Shown here: in pieces, positions 52,283-61,802 of the stretch
How the letters are laid out: each line of letters opens with the position of its first letter
Position numbering within the stretch: the first letter of the stretch is position 1
DNA from: an uncultured Pseudoflavonifractor sp.
GTDB lineage: Bacteria > Bacillota > Clostridia > Oscillospirales > Oscillospiraceae
Reading direction: 5' to 3'
Length of the DNA: 64,000 nucleotides
NCBI GenBank assembly: GCA_947651395.1
Contig: CANSYW010000006.1
Location: forward strand, 1-64,000
The notes under the pieces: model-generated
The model's database searches: none
Told to the model about the DNA's origin: nothing
The model's input: the letters and a program-made list of their open reading frames with translations, nothing else
Program-made: the position numbers and the translations under genes

Positions 52283-53974
52283 TCACAGCGTTTTCTTGTA
52301 CGCCCCCGCCCCGTCCAGCAGTTCTCCGGCGCTGTCCAGAGCTGCCTGGGTAATACGTTCCCCCGAGGTGAGCCGGGCAAGCTCCGCCTGCCGCCGGGCC
52401 CGGTCAAGGGTCTCTACCGCCGTATAGGTGCGCCCGTCCCGCTCCCCCTTCTCCACTGAGAAGTGGACGTCGGCCATAGCGGCCAGCTGGGGCAGGTGGG
52501 TCACACAGAGGACCTGCTTACAATGGGCCACCTGGGCCAGCTTTTCCGCCACCTTCTGGGCGGCCCGGCCGGAGACGCCGGTGTCCACCTCGTCAAAGAC
52601 CAGAGTGCCCACATCGTCATTCTCCGCCAGCACGTTCTTCAAAGCCAGCATGATCCGGGCCAGCTCTCCTCCCGAGGCGATCTTCTGGATGGGCTTGAGA
52701 TCCTCACCCACGTTGGCCGACATAAGAAAGCGCACCATGTCCATCCCGTCGGCATTCAGGCCGTTTTCATTTTCCACCGGGGCAAACTCCACCTGGAAGC
52801 GGACCTTGGGCATATCCAGCTGGGCAAGTTCGCTCCGGATCCTCTCCTCCAGAGCGCCGGCCGCTTTTTTCCGCTCCGCGCAGAGGGCCAGCGCCAGTTT
52901 TTTTGCCCCCTCCAACGCCTTGGAGCGCTCGGCCTCCAGGCGAAGGAGAGCGTCGTCGGCAAACTGGATCTCGTCCAGCTCCCGCCGGGAGCCCTCCAGA
53001 TAGTCCAGCATCTCCTCCACACTGCCGCCGTACTTCTTTTTCAGCCGGTAGAGAAGATCCAGCCGCCCCTCGATCTGATCCAGTTCTCCGGGCTCAAATT
53101 CAAAGCTTCCGCTGAGATCCCGGGCGGTGTCCGCCGCGTCCTGGGCCTGACAGCGGCAGTCAGCCAGAAGCTCCCGCAGCGCATCCAGCCGGTCGCTCAC
53201 CCCGGCCACCGTCTCCAGCGCCCGCTCGGCCTCCATCAGCAGAGCCGCCGCCCCGGCGCTGTCCTCATCCCCGGAAAGGGCAAAATGGGCCCTCTGGACC
53301 GCCTCGGTGAGATCGGCGGCACTGCGCAGGATCTCCCGGCGCTCATCCAGAGCCTCCTCCTCCCCCGGAGCCAGCCCCGCCCGCTCCAGCTCATTGATCT
53401 GAAACTGCAGAGTATCTACCCGTCTGGCCTTTTCGCTCTCATCCATCCGGAGCGAGGCTATCTTTCTGTCCAGCCTGGTGAGCGCCTCATAGGCGGCCCG
53501 GTAGCTTGTCAGCGACTCTTGCGTCTCCCCGAAGCGATCCAGATAGCCCAGATGACACCCCTCGTCCAGCAGCTGCTGGCCGTCGTGCTGGCCGTGGATG
53601 TTCAGAAGCTGGCGGCCCAGGGTCTTGAGCTGGGCCACCGTCACCGGCCGGCCGTTGACCCGGCACAGGTTCTTGCCGTCGGGCATGATCTCCCTCTGAA
53701 GAAGAAGTTCCCCATTCTCATCGGGGCCCAGGCCGTTCTGCGTAAGCCAGGGCAGGGCCTTCACTCCCGTGAAGGCGCCTGAGACCAGGGCGGAACGGGC
53801 CCCGGTACGGATCAGCTCCCGGCTGGTTCGCTCTCCGATCACCGCGCTCATGGCGTCCACCACGATGGATTTGCCCGCGCCGGTCTCACCGGTAAGGGCG
53901 TTGAAGCCCGGGCCAAAGGAGATATCCGCCGATTCAATGACGGCAATATTTTCGATGTGAAGGAGGGAGAGCAT
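52283..53974 (-). CDS. recN: DNA repair protein RecN
   Basis: RecN is an SMC-like ATPase acting in double-strand break repair. The 563 residues have Walker A GETGAGKS (about 31-38), long coiled coils in the middle, the signature IASGGELARIMLALK and Walker B GTLVFDEVDTGVSG. The ATG at 53974 gives the usual MLSLLHIENIAVIE start and has AAGGAG ten bases upstream. The preceding gene is argR, as in Bacillus. Confidence 0.96.
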   Translation of the reverse strand: MLSLLHIENIAVIESADISFGPGFNALTGETGAGKSIVVDAMSAVIGERTSRELIRTGARSALVSGAFTGVKALPWLTQNGLGPDENGELLLQREIMPDGKNLCRVNGRPVTVAQLKTLGRQLLNIHGQHDGQQLLDEGCHLGYLDRFGETQESLTSYRAAYEALTRLDRKIASLRMDESEKARRVDTLQFQINELERAGLAPGEEEALDERREILRSAADLTEAVQRAHFALSGDEDSAGAAALLMEAERALETVAGVSDRLDALRELLADCRCQAQDAADTARDLSGSFEFEPGELDQIEGRLDLLYRLKKKYGGSVEEMLDYLEGSRRELDEIQFADDALLRLEAERSKALEGAKKLALALCAERKKAAGALEERIRSELAQLDMPKVRFQVEFAPVENENGLNADGMDMVRFLMSANVGEDLKPIQKIASGGELARIMLALKNVLAENDDVGTLVFDEVDTGVSGRAAQKVAEKLAQVAHCKQVLCVTHLPQLAAMADVHFSVEKGERDGRTYTAVETLDRARRQAELARLTSGERITQAALDSAGELLDGAGAYKKTL

Positions 53975-54014
53975 ATGGATCACACTCCTTTTGAGGATAA
54001 AGGGGACAAGCTGA

Positions 54015-54464
54015 TCAGGCGAGCATCTGGCGCATCTCCGCCTTAAAATCTTCCGCGTCCTCGTTGGTACGCATGATGAGGATCACGGTGTCGTCCCCCG
54101 CCAGAGAGCCCACCAGGGCGGGAATATCCATCCCGTCCAGCGCCGCGCCCACTGCGTTGCCCATACCGGGCATGGCCTTGAGCACCACGATATTCTGGGC
54201 GGAGTCAATGGTGAGCCCCTCCTGAAAGATGGTGCGCAGCCGACCGGTGAAGTTGAGGGCGTGATGGTGCCGGGAGGCGGCGTATTTGTAGACCCCGCCG
54301 GGGGTGAGCTCCTTGACCAGATGGAGCTGCTTGATGTCCCGGGAGATGGTGGCCTGGGTGGTGTGGATCCCCCTGGCCTTCAGACTCTCCAACAGCTGCT
54401 CCTGGGTCTCGATCTCCTGATTGGCAATGATATTCAATATCTCCTGCTGACGTGCGCTCTTCAC
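54015..54464 (-). CDS. argR: Arginine repressor ArgR/AhrC
   Basis: ArgR is a hexameric arginine-dependent regulator. The 149 residues have a winged-helix domain (SARQQEILNIIANQEIETQE, ATISRDIKQLHLVK) and a C-terminal arginine-binding core (AMPGMGNAVGAALDG and AGDDTVILIMR). The start is GTG 54464 with GAGG nine bases upstream; an ATG seven bases further is out of frame. It is separated from nadK by three bases, so they are cotranscribed. Confidence 0.96.
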   Translation of the reverse strand: MKSARQQEILNIIANQEIETQEQLLESLKARGIHTTQATISRDIKQLHLVKELTPGGVYKYAASRHHHALNFTGRLRTIFQEGLTIDSAQNIVVLKAMPGMGNAVGAALDGMDIPALVGSLAGDDTVILIMRTNEDAEDFKAEMRQMLA

Positions 54465-54467
54465 AGG

Positions 54468-55331
54468 TCATGTCCTCCCCAATTTTTGATTCAGAACGGC
54501 GTAAAAACTGCGGCTTGTGAGCCGGGCCAGCCGGGCCTTGGCCTCGGAACGGCGCAGCTCTACCTGGTCGCTTCCCCCTAGACGGAAGGCCTTACCTCCG
54601 TCCACCGACAGATAGGCGGTCTTCCGGGTAAGCTTGCCCATCTTCACAGCCACCGCCCGGTTCCGGTCCAGCACATAGGATCGGGCGTGAAGGGCGTGGG
54701 GACAGATGGGGGTCACCATCAGGTTTTCCGCCGTGGGCTCCACAATGGGGCCTCCGGCAGACATGGAGTATGCCGTAGAGCCGGTGGGGGTGGACACCAC
54801 CACCCCGTCGCCGGAAAAGCGGCCCACCAGGACTCCGTCCGCCTTGACGTCCAGGTCAATGATCCGGGCCACCGCCCCCTTGGTGATGACGGCGTCATTG
54901 AGGGCGGTATCCCGAAAGATGATCCGTCCCTCCCGACGCACCGCCACATCCAGCATCATCCGCTCCTCCTGCTGGTACTTTCCCTCGGGCAGACGGGCCA
55001 GGAGATTCAGTTGATCCACCTCCAGCTCGGCCATAAAGCCCACGCTGCCCAGATTGACGCCCAGTACAGGTATCCCGTGGAGCTGGGCGTCCTTGGCGGC
55101 GTGGAGGATCGTTCCGTCTCCACCGAAGCAGACCAGCAGATCGGCCTTCCGAAAGGCCTCCTCCATGGGGAAAAATTTCAGATGGCCGGGCACCTCCACA
55201 CTGCCCCGTTCCAGTTCAAAGGGAAGGGCCATGCAGGTCTCCGCCCCCGCCTGGTTCAGCACCCGCTGGGCGGTCTGCGCCGCCTTCAGGCCCTTGTCCC
55301 GATAGGGGTTGGGGCTGAGGACTATTTTCAT
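54468..55331 (-). CDS. nadK: NAD kinase
   Basis: NadK phosphorylates NAD to NADP. The 287 residues contain the nucleotide-binding VCFGGDGTILHAAKD (about 69-83) and the conserved DGVVVSTPTGSTAYSMSAGGP. The N-terminus MKIVLSPNPYRDKG is typical. The ATG overlaps the stop of tlyA by four bases. The order tlyA-nadK-argR-recN is conserved in Clostridia. Confidence 0.96.
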   Translation of the reverse strand: MKIVLSPNPYRDKGLKAAQTAQRVLNQAGAETCMALPFELERGSVEVPGHLKFFPMEEAFRKADLLVCFGGDGTILHAAKDAQLHGIPVLGVNLGSVGFMAELEVDQLNLLARLPEGKYQQEERMMLDVAVRREGRIIFRDTALNDAVITKGAVARIIDLDVKADGVLVGRFSGDGVVVSTPTGSTAYSMSAGGPIVEPTAENLMVTPICPHALHARSYVLDRNRAVAVKMGKLTRKTAYLSVDGGKAFRLGGSDQVELRRSEAKARLARLTSRSFYAVLNQKLGRT

Positions 55332-56140
55332 CGCTCTTCCTCTCCTTTATCCAGACAGCTGTGGGAGTCCTCCACCAGGGCGGGAAGATCCGCCCTGATC
55401 TCCTCTCCCCCGTCGGCGGACAGCCAGCCCAGGTATTCGATATTCCCCTCCGGGCCCCGAATGGGGGAGTAGGTCAGGCCCTTCACGGAAAAGCCGGCGG
55501 CGTGGGCATGGTCATAGAACCGCTCCAGCACCTCCAGATGGACCGCCCTGTCCCGAACCACACCCTTCTTTCCCACCTTGTCCTTCCCCGCCTCAAACTG
55601 GGGCTTGATCAGACACACCCCCTGGCCCTCCGGGGCCATAAGAGACTTCAGGGGAGGAAGGATAAGGTTCAGAGAGATAAACGATACATCCACGCTGAAA
55701 AAGTTCAGCGGATCCGGGATCTGTTCCTTTGTAAGGTACCGGGCGTTGGTCCGCTCCAGGCAGACCACCCGGGGATCGCTCCGCAGCTTCCAGGCGAATT
55801 GTCCGTAGCCCACATCCACGGCGTAGACCCTGCCCGCCCCATTCTGGAGCATACAGTCGGTAAAGCCGCCGGTGGAGGCGCCGATGTCGGCGCAGACCTT
55901 TTCCTCCAGTGTGATGGGCCAGGTGGCCATGGCCTTTTCCAGCTTGTAGCCGCCCCGGCTCACGTACCGGAGCCCGCCGCCCCGGATCTCCAGCGGCGCC
56001 TCCGGATCGGTGGGGGCGCCCGCCTTATCCACCTTCTGTCCCTTCACATAGACCTGGCCCGCCATGATGAGGGCCTGCGCCTTCTGGCGGGACTCCGCCA
56101 GCCCCTGTTCAACCAGGAGCAGATCCAGTCGTTTTTTCAA
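55328..56140 (-). CDS. TlyA-family rRNA methyltransferase / hemolysin A-like
   Basis: The 270-residue protein joins an S4 RNA-binding domain (KRLDLLLVEQGLAESRQKAQ to about 65) to an FtsJ-type methyltransferase domain with DIGASTGGFTDCML as the SAM-binding loop. Family members 2'-O-methylate 16S and 23S rRNA; some are called hemolysins. It overlaps dxs by 32 bases at its start and nadK at its end, so it is within a tightly coupled operon. Confidence 0.94.
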   Translation of the reverse strand: MKKRLDLLLVEQGLAESRQKAQALIMAGQVYVKGQKVDKAGAPTDPEAPLEIRGGGLRYVSRGGYKLEKAMATWPITLEEKVCADIGASTGGFTDCMLQNGAGRVYAVDVGYGQFAWKLRSDPRVVCLERTNARYLTKEQIPDPLNFFSVDVSFISLNLILPPLKSLMAPEGQGVCLIKPQFEAGKDKVGKKGVVRDRAVHLEVLERFYDHAHAAGFSVKGLTYSPIRGPEGNIEYLGWLSADGGEEIRADLPALVEDSHSCLDKGEEER

Positions 56141-57974
56141 GGTCGGTCACCTCCTTGACCTGCCGGACGATACTGTCGGCGTCCAGGTCATTCATCCTTC
56201 GCAGCTGCTCCACCGTGCCCTGGGGCGGGACCCGGTCACCCAGATTGCGCAATATGACACGGCTTTTCAGCCCCCGGCCCACCGCCCAGTCGGCGGCCAC
56301 CCGGCGGCCCACACAGTTGAACTCCATACATTCCTCATAAAGCCAAAGGCTGCCCGTCTTCTCCGCGGAGAGGTACAGCTCAGGGCCCGGGGTGGGGGTA
56401 ATGACATTCAGCTTGACCACCTCCGCCGAGACGCCTGCCTTCTCCAGCTCCTCCGCCGCCGCCAGAAGGGCGTTGACCTGAGTGCCGTAGCCGGCCAGGG
56501 TCACCTGGCTGCCGGGACGGAGCACCGTCACCGGCGACCTGTCCCAATCCGCCCTGTAGGCCCCCTCTCCCCCCCTGGGGTAGCGGACGGCCACGGGGCC
56601 CCGTACCTCGTAAACGGCATAGCGGAGCATGGAGGACAGCTCGGCGTAATTGGCGGGCGCAAGCAGGGTCATCCCGGGGACGGTATCCAAAAAGCCCACG
56701 TCGAAAACACCGTGGTGGGTCTCTCCGTCCTCTCCCACCAGCCCCGCCCGATCCACACAGAAGACCACATGAAGGCCCTGGAGCGCCACGTCGTGGAGCA
56801 GCATGTCGTAGGAACGCTGCAGAAAGGTGGAGTAGACGGCGAAAACCGGGAGCATCCCCTGCTTGGCCATGCCGGCGCACATGGTGACGGCGTGACCTTC
56901 GGCGATGCCCACATCAAAAAACCGCTCCGGAAATTCTCCGGCAAAGCCGTCCAGGCCGGTACCCGGCTGCATGGCGGCGGTGACGGCGCAGATCCGCTCA
57001 TCCTGCCGGGCCAGCTCCCGCAGGGCGCCGCCGAAGGCGTCGGAGAAACCGGTCTTTCCCCCCGAGCGGCTCCTTCCCGTCTCCGGGTCAAAGGGCCCGA
57101 TCCCGTGGAACCGGCCGGGCTCCGCCTCCGCGGGAAGATATCCCTTCCCCTTGACGGTACGCACGTGAAGGAGGACGGGGCCGGGCAGATCCTTGGCGTA
57201 CTTCAAAAGCCGCGTCAGGCCCTTTACGTCATGACCGTCCACCGGACCCAGGTAGGTAAAGCCCATGTCCTCAAACAGGGAACAGGGCAGTAACGTCTCC
57301 TTCACCGCGGTCTTGATCTTATGGGTCACCCTATAGAGATGACGACCCAGAGAGAAAGCCCCCATCACCCTGCGGTAACCCTTTTTAAAGCTGAGATACT
57401 GGGGCTTGAGGCGCTGTCGGGCCAGATGCTCCGCCACCCCTCCCACGCTTCGGGTGATGGACATGCCGTTGTCGTTGAGAATGACCACCATGGGCTCTCC
57501 GCTGTCCCCGGCGTCGGACAGCCCCTCAAAGGATAATCCTCCGGAGAGGGCACCGTCCCCCAGAAGGGCCACCACATGGTAGTCCTTCCTTTGAAGCGTC
57601 CGGGCCCGGGCCATCCCCACGGCGGCGGAGACCGCGGTGGAGGCGTGGCCCACCACAAAGGCGTCGCACACGCTCTCGGCGGGCTTGGGGAAACCGGAAA
57701 GGCCCCCAAAGGTCCGCAGGGTATCCATCATACCGTCCCGGCCGGTGAGCAGTTTATGACAATAGCACTGGTGGCCCACGTCAAATACGATCCGATCCCG
57801 CTCCGGGGAAAAGACACGGTGCAGCGCCACAGTGAGCTCTACCGCCCCCAGGTTGGAGGCCAGATGTCCTCCCGTCCGGGAGACGATCTCCACCAGACGA
57901 TGCCGAAGCTGAGCGCACAGGGCCTCGGCTTCGGCGTCGGTGATCAAATGCAGGTTGTTGGGGATATCCAGCAA
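56109..57974 (-). CDS. dxs: 1-deoxy-D-xylulose-5-phosphate synthase
   Basis: DXS makes DXP from pyruvate and glyceraldehyde-3-phosphate with thiamine diphosphate, the first step of the MEP isoprenoid route. I take the TTG at 57974 as start: GAAGG lies eight bases upstream and 621 residues fit the family. HLASNLGAVELTVALH, LLGDGALSGGLSFEGL (thiamine site) and the C-terminal transketolase domain with IAEGHAVTMCAGMA are present. A longer frame to 58034 would overlap the PAP2-like gene. It lies beside ispA. Confidence 0.95.
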   Translation of the reverse strand: MLDIPNNLHLITDAEAEALCAQLRHRLVEIVSRTGGHLASNLGAVELTVALHRVFSPERDRIVFDVGHQCYCHKLLTGRDGMMDTLRTFGGLSGFPKPAESVCDAFVVGHASTAVSAAVGMARARTLQRKDYHVVALLGDGALSGGLSFEGLSDAGDSGEPMVVILNDNGMSITRSVGGVAEHLARQRLKPQYLSFKKGYRRVMGAFSLGRHLYRVTHKIKTAVKETLLPCSLFEDMGFTYLGPVDGHDVKGLTRLLKYAKDLPGPVLLHVRTVKGKGYLPAEAEPGRFHGIGPFDPETGRSRSGGKTGFSDAFGGALRELARQDERICAVTAAMQPGTGLDGFAGEFPERFFDVGIAEGHAVTMCAGMAKQGMLPVFAVYSTFLQRSYDMLLHDVALQGLHVVFCVDRAGLVGEDGETHHGVFDVGFLDTVPGMTLLAPANYAELSSMLRYAVYEVRGPVAVRYPRGGEGAYRADWDRSPVTVLRPGSQVTLAGYGTQVNALLAAAEELEKAGVSAEVVKLNVITPTPGPELYLSAEKTGSLWLYEECMEFNCVGRRVAADWAVGRGLKSRVILRNLGDRVPPQGTVEQLRRMNDLDADSIVRQVKEVTDLEKTTGSAPG

Positions 57975-58003
57975 GGGGCTTGCCTTCTTTCCTTGGTAAA
58001 GAC

Positions 58004-58474
58004 TCAGTGGGTAAACAGCCAGGCCCCGCCCCATCCCATGGCGATGCCCAGCAGGGCCCCCATGAACACCTGGAACGGGGTATGGCCCACCAGCTCCTTC
58101 AGCGCCCGGTCAAAGAGCTCCTCGGGCTTCATCTGGGCCCAGTGCTCCATCATGTAGTTCAGAATACGGGCCTGCTTGCCCGTCTCCTGACGGACATTGA
58201 AGGCGTCGTACATCACCACGATGGCCAGAAGGGCGGCAATGGCGAACAGGGAGCTTTGAAAACCATACAGATAGGCCACCGAGGCCGCGCAGGCGCAGAC
58301 GGTGGAGGAGTGGGAGGAGGGCATCCCGCCACTGGAAAGGATGTTCTTCCAGTCCCACCTCCGCTCGGTGATGAGCACCACGAAGATCTTCAGGATCTGC
58401 GCGGCGGCCCAGGCGAAAATGGAGAGATTCAAAATGAGATTTCCGGTAAAAAAGGTCACTGCGTTTTTGTCCAT
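58004..58474 (-). CDS. Divergent PAP2 (DUF212/YuiD) membrane protein
   Basis: The 156-residue protein has about four hydrophobic segments and the motif SSGGMPSSHSST near residue 48, the divergent PAP2 phosphatase signature, with DAFNVRQETG further on. A role in lipid phosphate (possibly undecaprenyl- or prenyl-phosphate) removal is inferred from family and context: it lies between ispA and dxs. The ATG at 58474 follows GGGAGAGATG, and it is five bases from the ispA stop. Confidence 0.88.
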   Translation of the reverse strand: MDKNAVTFFTGNLILNLSIFAWAAAQILKIFVVLITERRWDWKNILSSGGMPSSHSSTVCACAASVAYLYGFQSSLFAIAALLAIVVMYDAFNVRQETGKQARILNYMMEHWAQMKPEELFDRALKELVGHTPFQVFMGALLGIAMGWGGAWLFTH

Positions 58475-58478
58475 AGGC

Positions 58479-59372
58479 TCATCTCTCCCTTTTCCCCAAC
58501 TCGTCGGCCAGATCCCGCAGGAACTGCTCTCCGCCGCCGGGCCACCGGGCCTTTGTCAGGGCCTTCTTCGCCTCCTCGGTATACCCTGCCACCGCGTGAC
58601 GACAGCCCTCCACCCCGGCCAGGGTCACATAGGTCGTCTTGCCGTTTTGGGCGTCCGAGCCGATGCTCTTGCCCAGCGCCTCCCGGGTGGAGGTCACATC
58701 CAGCAGATCGTCCTGGATCTGAAAGGCCAGGCCCAGAGCGCAGGCATACACCATAGCGGCGTCCACACAGCCCGGGTCGGTCTCCCTCTGTCCCGCGGCG
58801 GCGATGACCCCCATAAGGCAGGCCGCCCTGAGCAGATCGCCCGTCTTCTTGTCGTCGATCTCCATCAGCTTTTCAATGCTGTTGGGGCCCTCCTTGCCCA
58901 GGGTGTCCCAATACTGGCCCAGACACATTCCCAGCTCTCCCGCCGCCTCGGCCAGAACAGCGGCGGCGCGGGCGGGTGTGTCGGACCTGGCCCAGGGACC
59001 CGGGGCCTGGAGAGCGGTCCAAAAGGCCGCGGCCTGGAGGGCATCCCCCGCCAGCACCGCCGCCGTCTCCCCATAGACCTTGTGGCAGGTGGGCTTTCCC
59101 CGGCGCAGGTCGTCGTTGTCCATGCAGGGCAGGTCGTCATGGATGAGGGAATAGGTGTGGAGCATCTCCACCGCACAGGCAAAGTCCAGAGCAAGCTCGG
59201 GCCTGCCTCCGGCGGCCTCGCAGAAGGCCAGGGTAAGCACCGGGCGCAGACGCTTGCCTCCGGCCAGAAGGCTGTAGCGCATGACCTCCTCCAGGCCCTT
59301 TCCGGTAAAATATTGAAGCAGGCGGGTCTCCACCATGTCCTTATAGCGGTCATAGCACTCCTGATAGGTCAT
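58479..59372 (-). CDS. ispA: Polyprenyl synthetase (farnesyl/geranyl diphosphate synthase)
   Basis: The 297-residue protein condenses isopentenyl diphosphate with allylic diphosphates. Both aspartate-rich motifs are present: LIHDDLPCMDND (first) and FQIQDDLLDV (second). GGKRLRP near residue 37 binds the diphosphate. The first motif with short-chain spacing suggests farnesyl or geranyl products. The ATG overlaps the xseB stop by four bases. Confidence 0.94.
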   Translation of the reverse strand: MTYQECYDRYKDMVETRLLQYFTGKGLEEVMRYSLLAGGKRLRPVLTLAFCEAAGGRPELALDFACAVEMLHTYSLIHDDLPCMDNDDLRRGKPTCHKVYGETAAVLAGDALQAAAFWTALQAPGPWARSDTPARAAAVLAEAAGELGMCLGQYWDTLGKEGPNSIEKLMEIDDKKTGDLLRAACLMGVIAAAGQRETDPGCVDAAMVYACALGLAFQIQDDLLDVTSTREALGKSIGSDAQNGKTTYVTLAGVEGCRHAVAGYTEEAKKALTKARWPGGGEQFLRDLADELGKRER

Positions 59373-59605
59373 GGCTCCATGTCCTCCATGGGCTGCGCCG
59401 TCACCTCACCGTTGGGGCCGGCCAAAAGCTTTTGCACCTTCTGTTCAGCCTTGTCCAGAGCGGTGGAGCACTGCTTCATCAGTGCGGCGCCCTCCTCAAA
59501 AAGGGCCAGCGCCTCCTCCAGAGGGGCGTCCCCCCGCTCCAGAGCGGTGACGATCTCCTCCAGACGGGCCATAGCCTGTTCAAAATCCAGCTTTTTGGTT
59601 GCCAT
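59369..59605 (-). CDS. xseB: Exodeoxyribonuclease VII small subunit
   Basis: The 78-residue helical protein begins with LDFEQAMARLEEIVTALERG, followed by DAPLEEALALFEEGAALMKQ, both standard for XseB. Length is typical (70-80). The ATG at 59605 follows AAGGAGTGAC. It lies between xseA and ispA, the conserved position, and would assemble several copies onto each XseA. Confidence 0.95.
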   Translation of the reverse strand: MATKKLDFEQAMARLEEIVTALERGDAPLEEALALFEEGAALMKQCSTALDKAEQKVQKLLAGPNGEVTAQPMEDMEP

Positions 59606-59664
59606 ATCCAGTCACTCCTTCAGGGAATACCGCTTACCCCGCGGTGGGTTCGGAAAGCCGTGCT

Positions 59665-60858
59665 CTACGGCTTTACAATACAGTCCAGGCTGCCGTCAGA
59701 AAGGCGCAGGGAGAGCGCCTCTCCTCCCTTCACATCCCCCACCGACTTGACGATCCCCCGGGGACCCTGGGGAATGGCATACCCCCGGCCCAGCACCTTC
59801 AAGGGACTCAAAGCGTCCAGAGAGGCGGCCAGCCGGCCAAAGCGCTCCCGATCCCGGCCCATGGAGAGCTTCAGGCCGTGGGAGAGTCTGTCCCGCTGCC
59901 GATCCAGGGTTTGTCGGCGGTCATCCACCCAGGACATGGGATCCCGAAGCATCCGGCTCCGCCCGGCCTGCTCCAGCTTGCCCCGGGCCTGGGACAGCCG
60001 TCCCTCCATGGCCTTGGCCATGCGGCGTTCCAGATGGGCGAGCAGCGCGTACTGCTCATTCTGATCCGGCACCGCCAGCTCAGCGGCGTTGGAGGGCGTG
60101 GCCGCTCTCAGGTCGGCCACATAGTCGGCAATGGTCACGTCGGGCTCATGGCCCACGGCGGAGATCACGGGAATACGGGAGGCGTAGATGGCCCGGGCCA
60201 CCCCCTCGTCGTTGAAGCACCACAGATCCTCCATGGATCCGCCCCCCCGGCCGGTGATGATCAGGTCACAGAGGTCGTGGGCGTTGATCCAGGCGATGGC
60301 TCCGGCGATCTCTCCCGGCGCCTCGGCCCCCTGGACCCGACAGGGCACCACGCTCACCTGAGCCATGGGCCAGCGGGCCCCCAGAATACGGAGCATATCC
60401 CGCACCGCCGCCCCCGCGGGAGAGGTGACCAGCGCGATGTGCCCGGGAAAGCGGGGGATGGGCTTTTTGTGGCTCTGGTCAAAAAGGCCCTGGGCGGAGA
60501 GTTTTGCCTTGAGCTGTTCAAAGGCGGCATGGAGGTCTCCCACTCCGTCGGGCGTCATCTCAGAAACATAGAGCTGATATTTGCCGTCCCGGGCATAGAC
60601 CGCGACACGGCCAAAGGCCACCACCTTCATCCCGTTCTGAGGACGAAAGCGCAGGCCCCGGTGGGCGTCCCGCTGGAACATGACACAGCTGAGCGCGCCG
60701 GTCTCGTCCTTCAGAGAGAAGTAGTGGTGACCCGAGGGATAGACTTTATAATTGGAGATCTCTCCCCGCACAAAGAGCCCGGAAAGCGCGGCGTCGGAAT
60801 CCAGAAGGCCCTTGATGTGGCCGTTGATCTGACCCACAGAATAGACGGGATATTGCAT
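59665..60858 (-). CDS. xseA: Exodeoxyribonuclease VII large subunit
   Basis: XseA degrades single-stranded DNA into acid-soluble oligonucleotides. The 397 residues begin with YSVGQINGHIKGLLDSDAAL (OB-fold), continue with LVTSPAGAAVRDML (about 142-155), and ITGRGGGSMEDLWCFNDEGVA, the catalytic segment, and PVISAVGHEPDVTIADYVAD. The tail is helical. The ATG at 60858 follows AAAGGAGG. It is 20 bp after the TsaD-like gene. Confidence 0.96.
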   Translation of the reverse strand: MQYPVYSVGQINGHIKGLLDSDAALSGLFVRGEISNYKVYPSGHHYFSLKDETGALSCVMFQRDAHRGLRFRPQNGMKVVAFGRVAVYARDGKYQLYVSEMTPDGVGDLHAAFEQLKAKLSAQGLFDQSHKKPIPRFPGHIALVTSPAGAAVRDMLRILGARWPMAQVSVVPCRVQGAEAPGEIAGAIAWINAHDLCDLIITGRGGGSMEDLWCFNDEGVARAIYASRIPVISAVGHEPDVTIADYVADLRAATPSNAAELAVPDQNEQYALLAHLERRMAKAMEGRLSQARGKLEQAGRSRMLRDPMSWVDDRRQTLDRQRDRLSHGLKLSMGRDRERFGRLAASLDALSPLKVLGRGYAIPQGPRGIVKSVGDVKGGEALSLRLSDGSLDCIVKP

Positions 60859-60878
60859 TGCGGGGCCTCCTTTCTCCC

Positions 60879-61802
60879 TCAGAGCAGGCGATGGGCCAGA
60901 ATGGCCGCCCCCAGGGCGTTGTCGGTGGAATATCGCGGCTCGGCAAACAGGGCCTGACAGAACTCGGTGAGCTCATACCGCAGCCGTGTATTGGAGGCCA
61001 CGCCCCCTGAGCACAGCAACGGCAGGCCGGGATAGCGGTTTTGCGCCTCCACCGTAGCCCGGCGGACTACCTGACTGACGGTGTCCAGGGTAAAGGCGGC
61101 CACCCGCTCCGGAGATTCTCCCCCTGAGACCAGATCCCTGACCTGATTCTCCATACCGGAGAGAGAAAACTCCAGCTCTCTGAGCTTCACCGGAAAAGGT
61201 CTGAGCCGGTCAACGCACCGCCGGGAGAGCTCGTCCAGCGCCTTTCCCGCCGGAAAGGCAAGGCCCAGAAGCACCCCCGCCCGATCAATGAGCTGACCGG
61301 CGGAGATATCGGCGGTGCCGCCGATCCGCTCCGCCCTCACATTGTTCTCCCGGGGCTCCACGTACAAAAGCTCGGTGGTCCCTCCGGAGAGATGCCAGGC
61401 CAGAAAGGGGGCGTCCAGAAGCTCCTCATGCCCCGCCGACCAGGCGGCGGCGGCCAGGTGCCCCTGTTGGTGGGAAACGGAGAAAAAGGGGACGCCCAGC
61501 ACTCCGGCCAGGCTCCGGCCCAGGCTCTCCCCCGCCAGAAAACAGGGCATATAGGATCCTTCCACCGCCCGGGGCCGGGTGGAGGCCGCCACGGCGGTCA
61601 CATCCCGCAGTCCAGCATCCCCGCAGAGCTCCCCGATCCGCTCGGGCAAGGCCTTTACATGCTGGAAAAGGGCCTCCGACTGGCGAAGGCCCAAAGCGCC
61701 GGCGCTCACCTCCAACAGCTTGCCGGCATTGCGTCCGGCCCGGCCGTCGAAAATGGCCGCCGAGGTGGTATAATTGCTGGTGTCCAGACCCAGGGTGATC
61801 AT
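60879..61802 (-). CDS. TsaD-like (peptidase M22 / Kae1 family) protein
   Basis: The 307-residue protein is a short paralog of TsaD, the tRNA threonylcarbamoyl transferase. LGLDTSNYTTSAAIFD is the N-terminal ATPase fold start, HQQGHLAA gives the two metal-binding His, and LSGGTTELLYVE and SGGVASNTRLR are nucleotide-binding loops. Clostridia often carry such a second copy beside nusB; whether it modifies tRNA is unclear. The ATG overlaps the nusB stop by four bases. Confidence 0.85.
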   Translation of the reverse strand: MITLGLDTSNYTTSAAIFDGRAGRNAGKLLEVSAGALGLRQSEALFQHVKALPERIGELCGDAGLRDVTAVAASTRPRAVEGSYMPCFLAGESLGRSLAGVLGVPFFSVSHQQGHLAAAAWSAGHEELLDAPFLAWHLSGGTTELLYVEPRENNVRAERIGGTADISAGQLIDRAGVLLGLAFPAGKALDELSRRCVDRLRPFPVKLRELEFSLSGMENQVRDLVSGGESPERVAAFTLDTVSQVVRRATVEAQNRYPGLPLLCSGGVASNTRLRYELTEFCQALFAEPRYSTDNALGAAILAHRLL

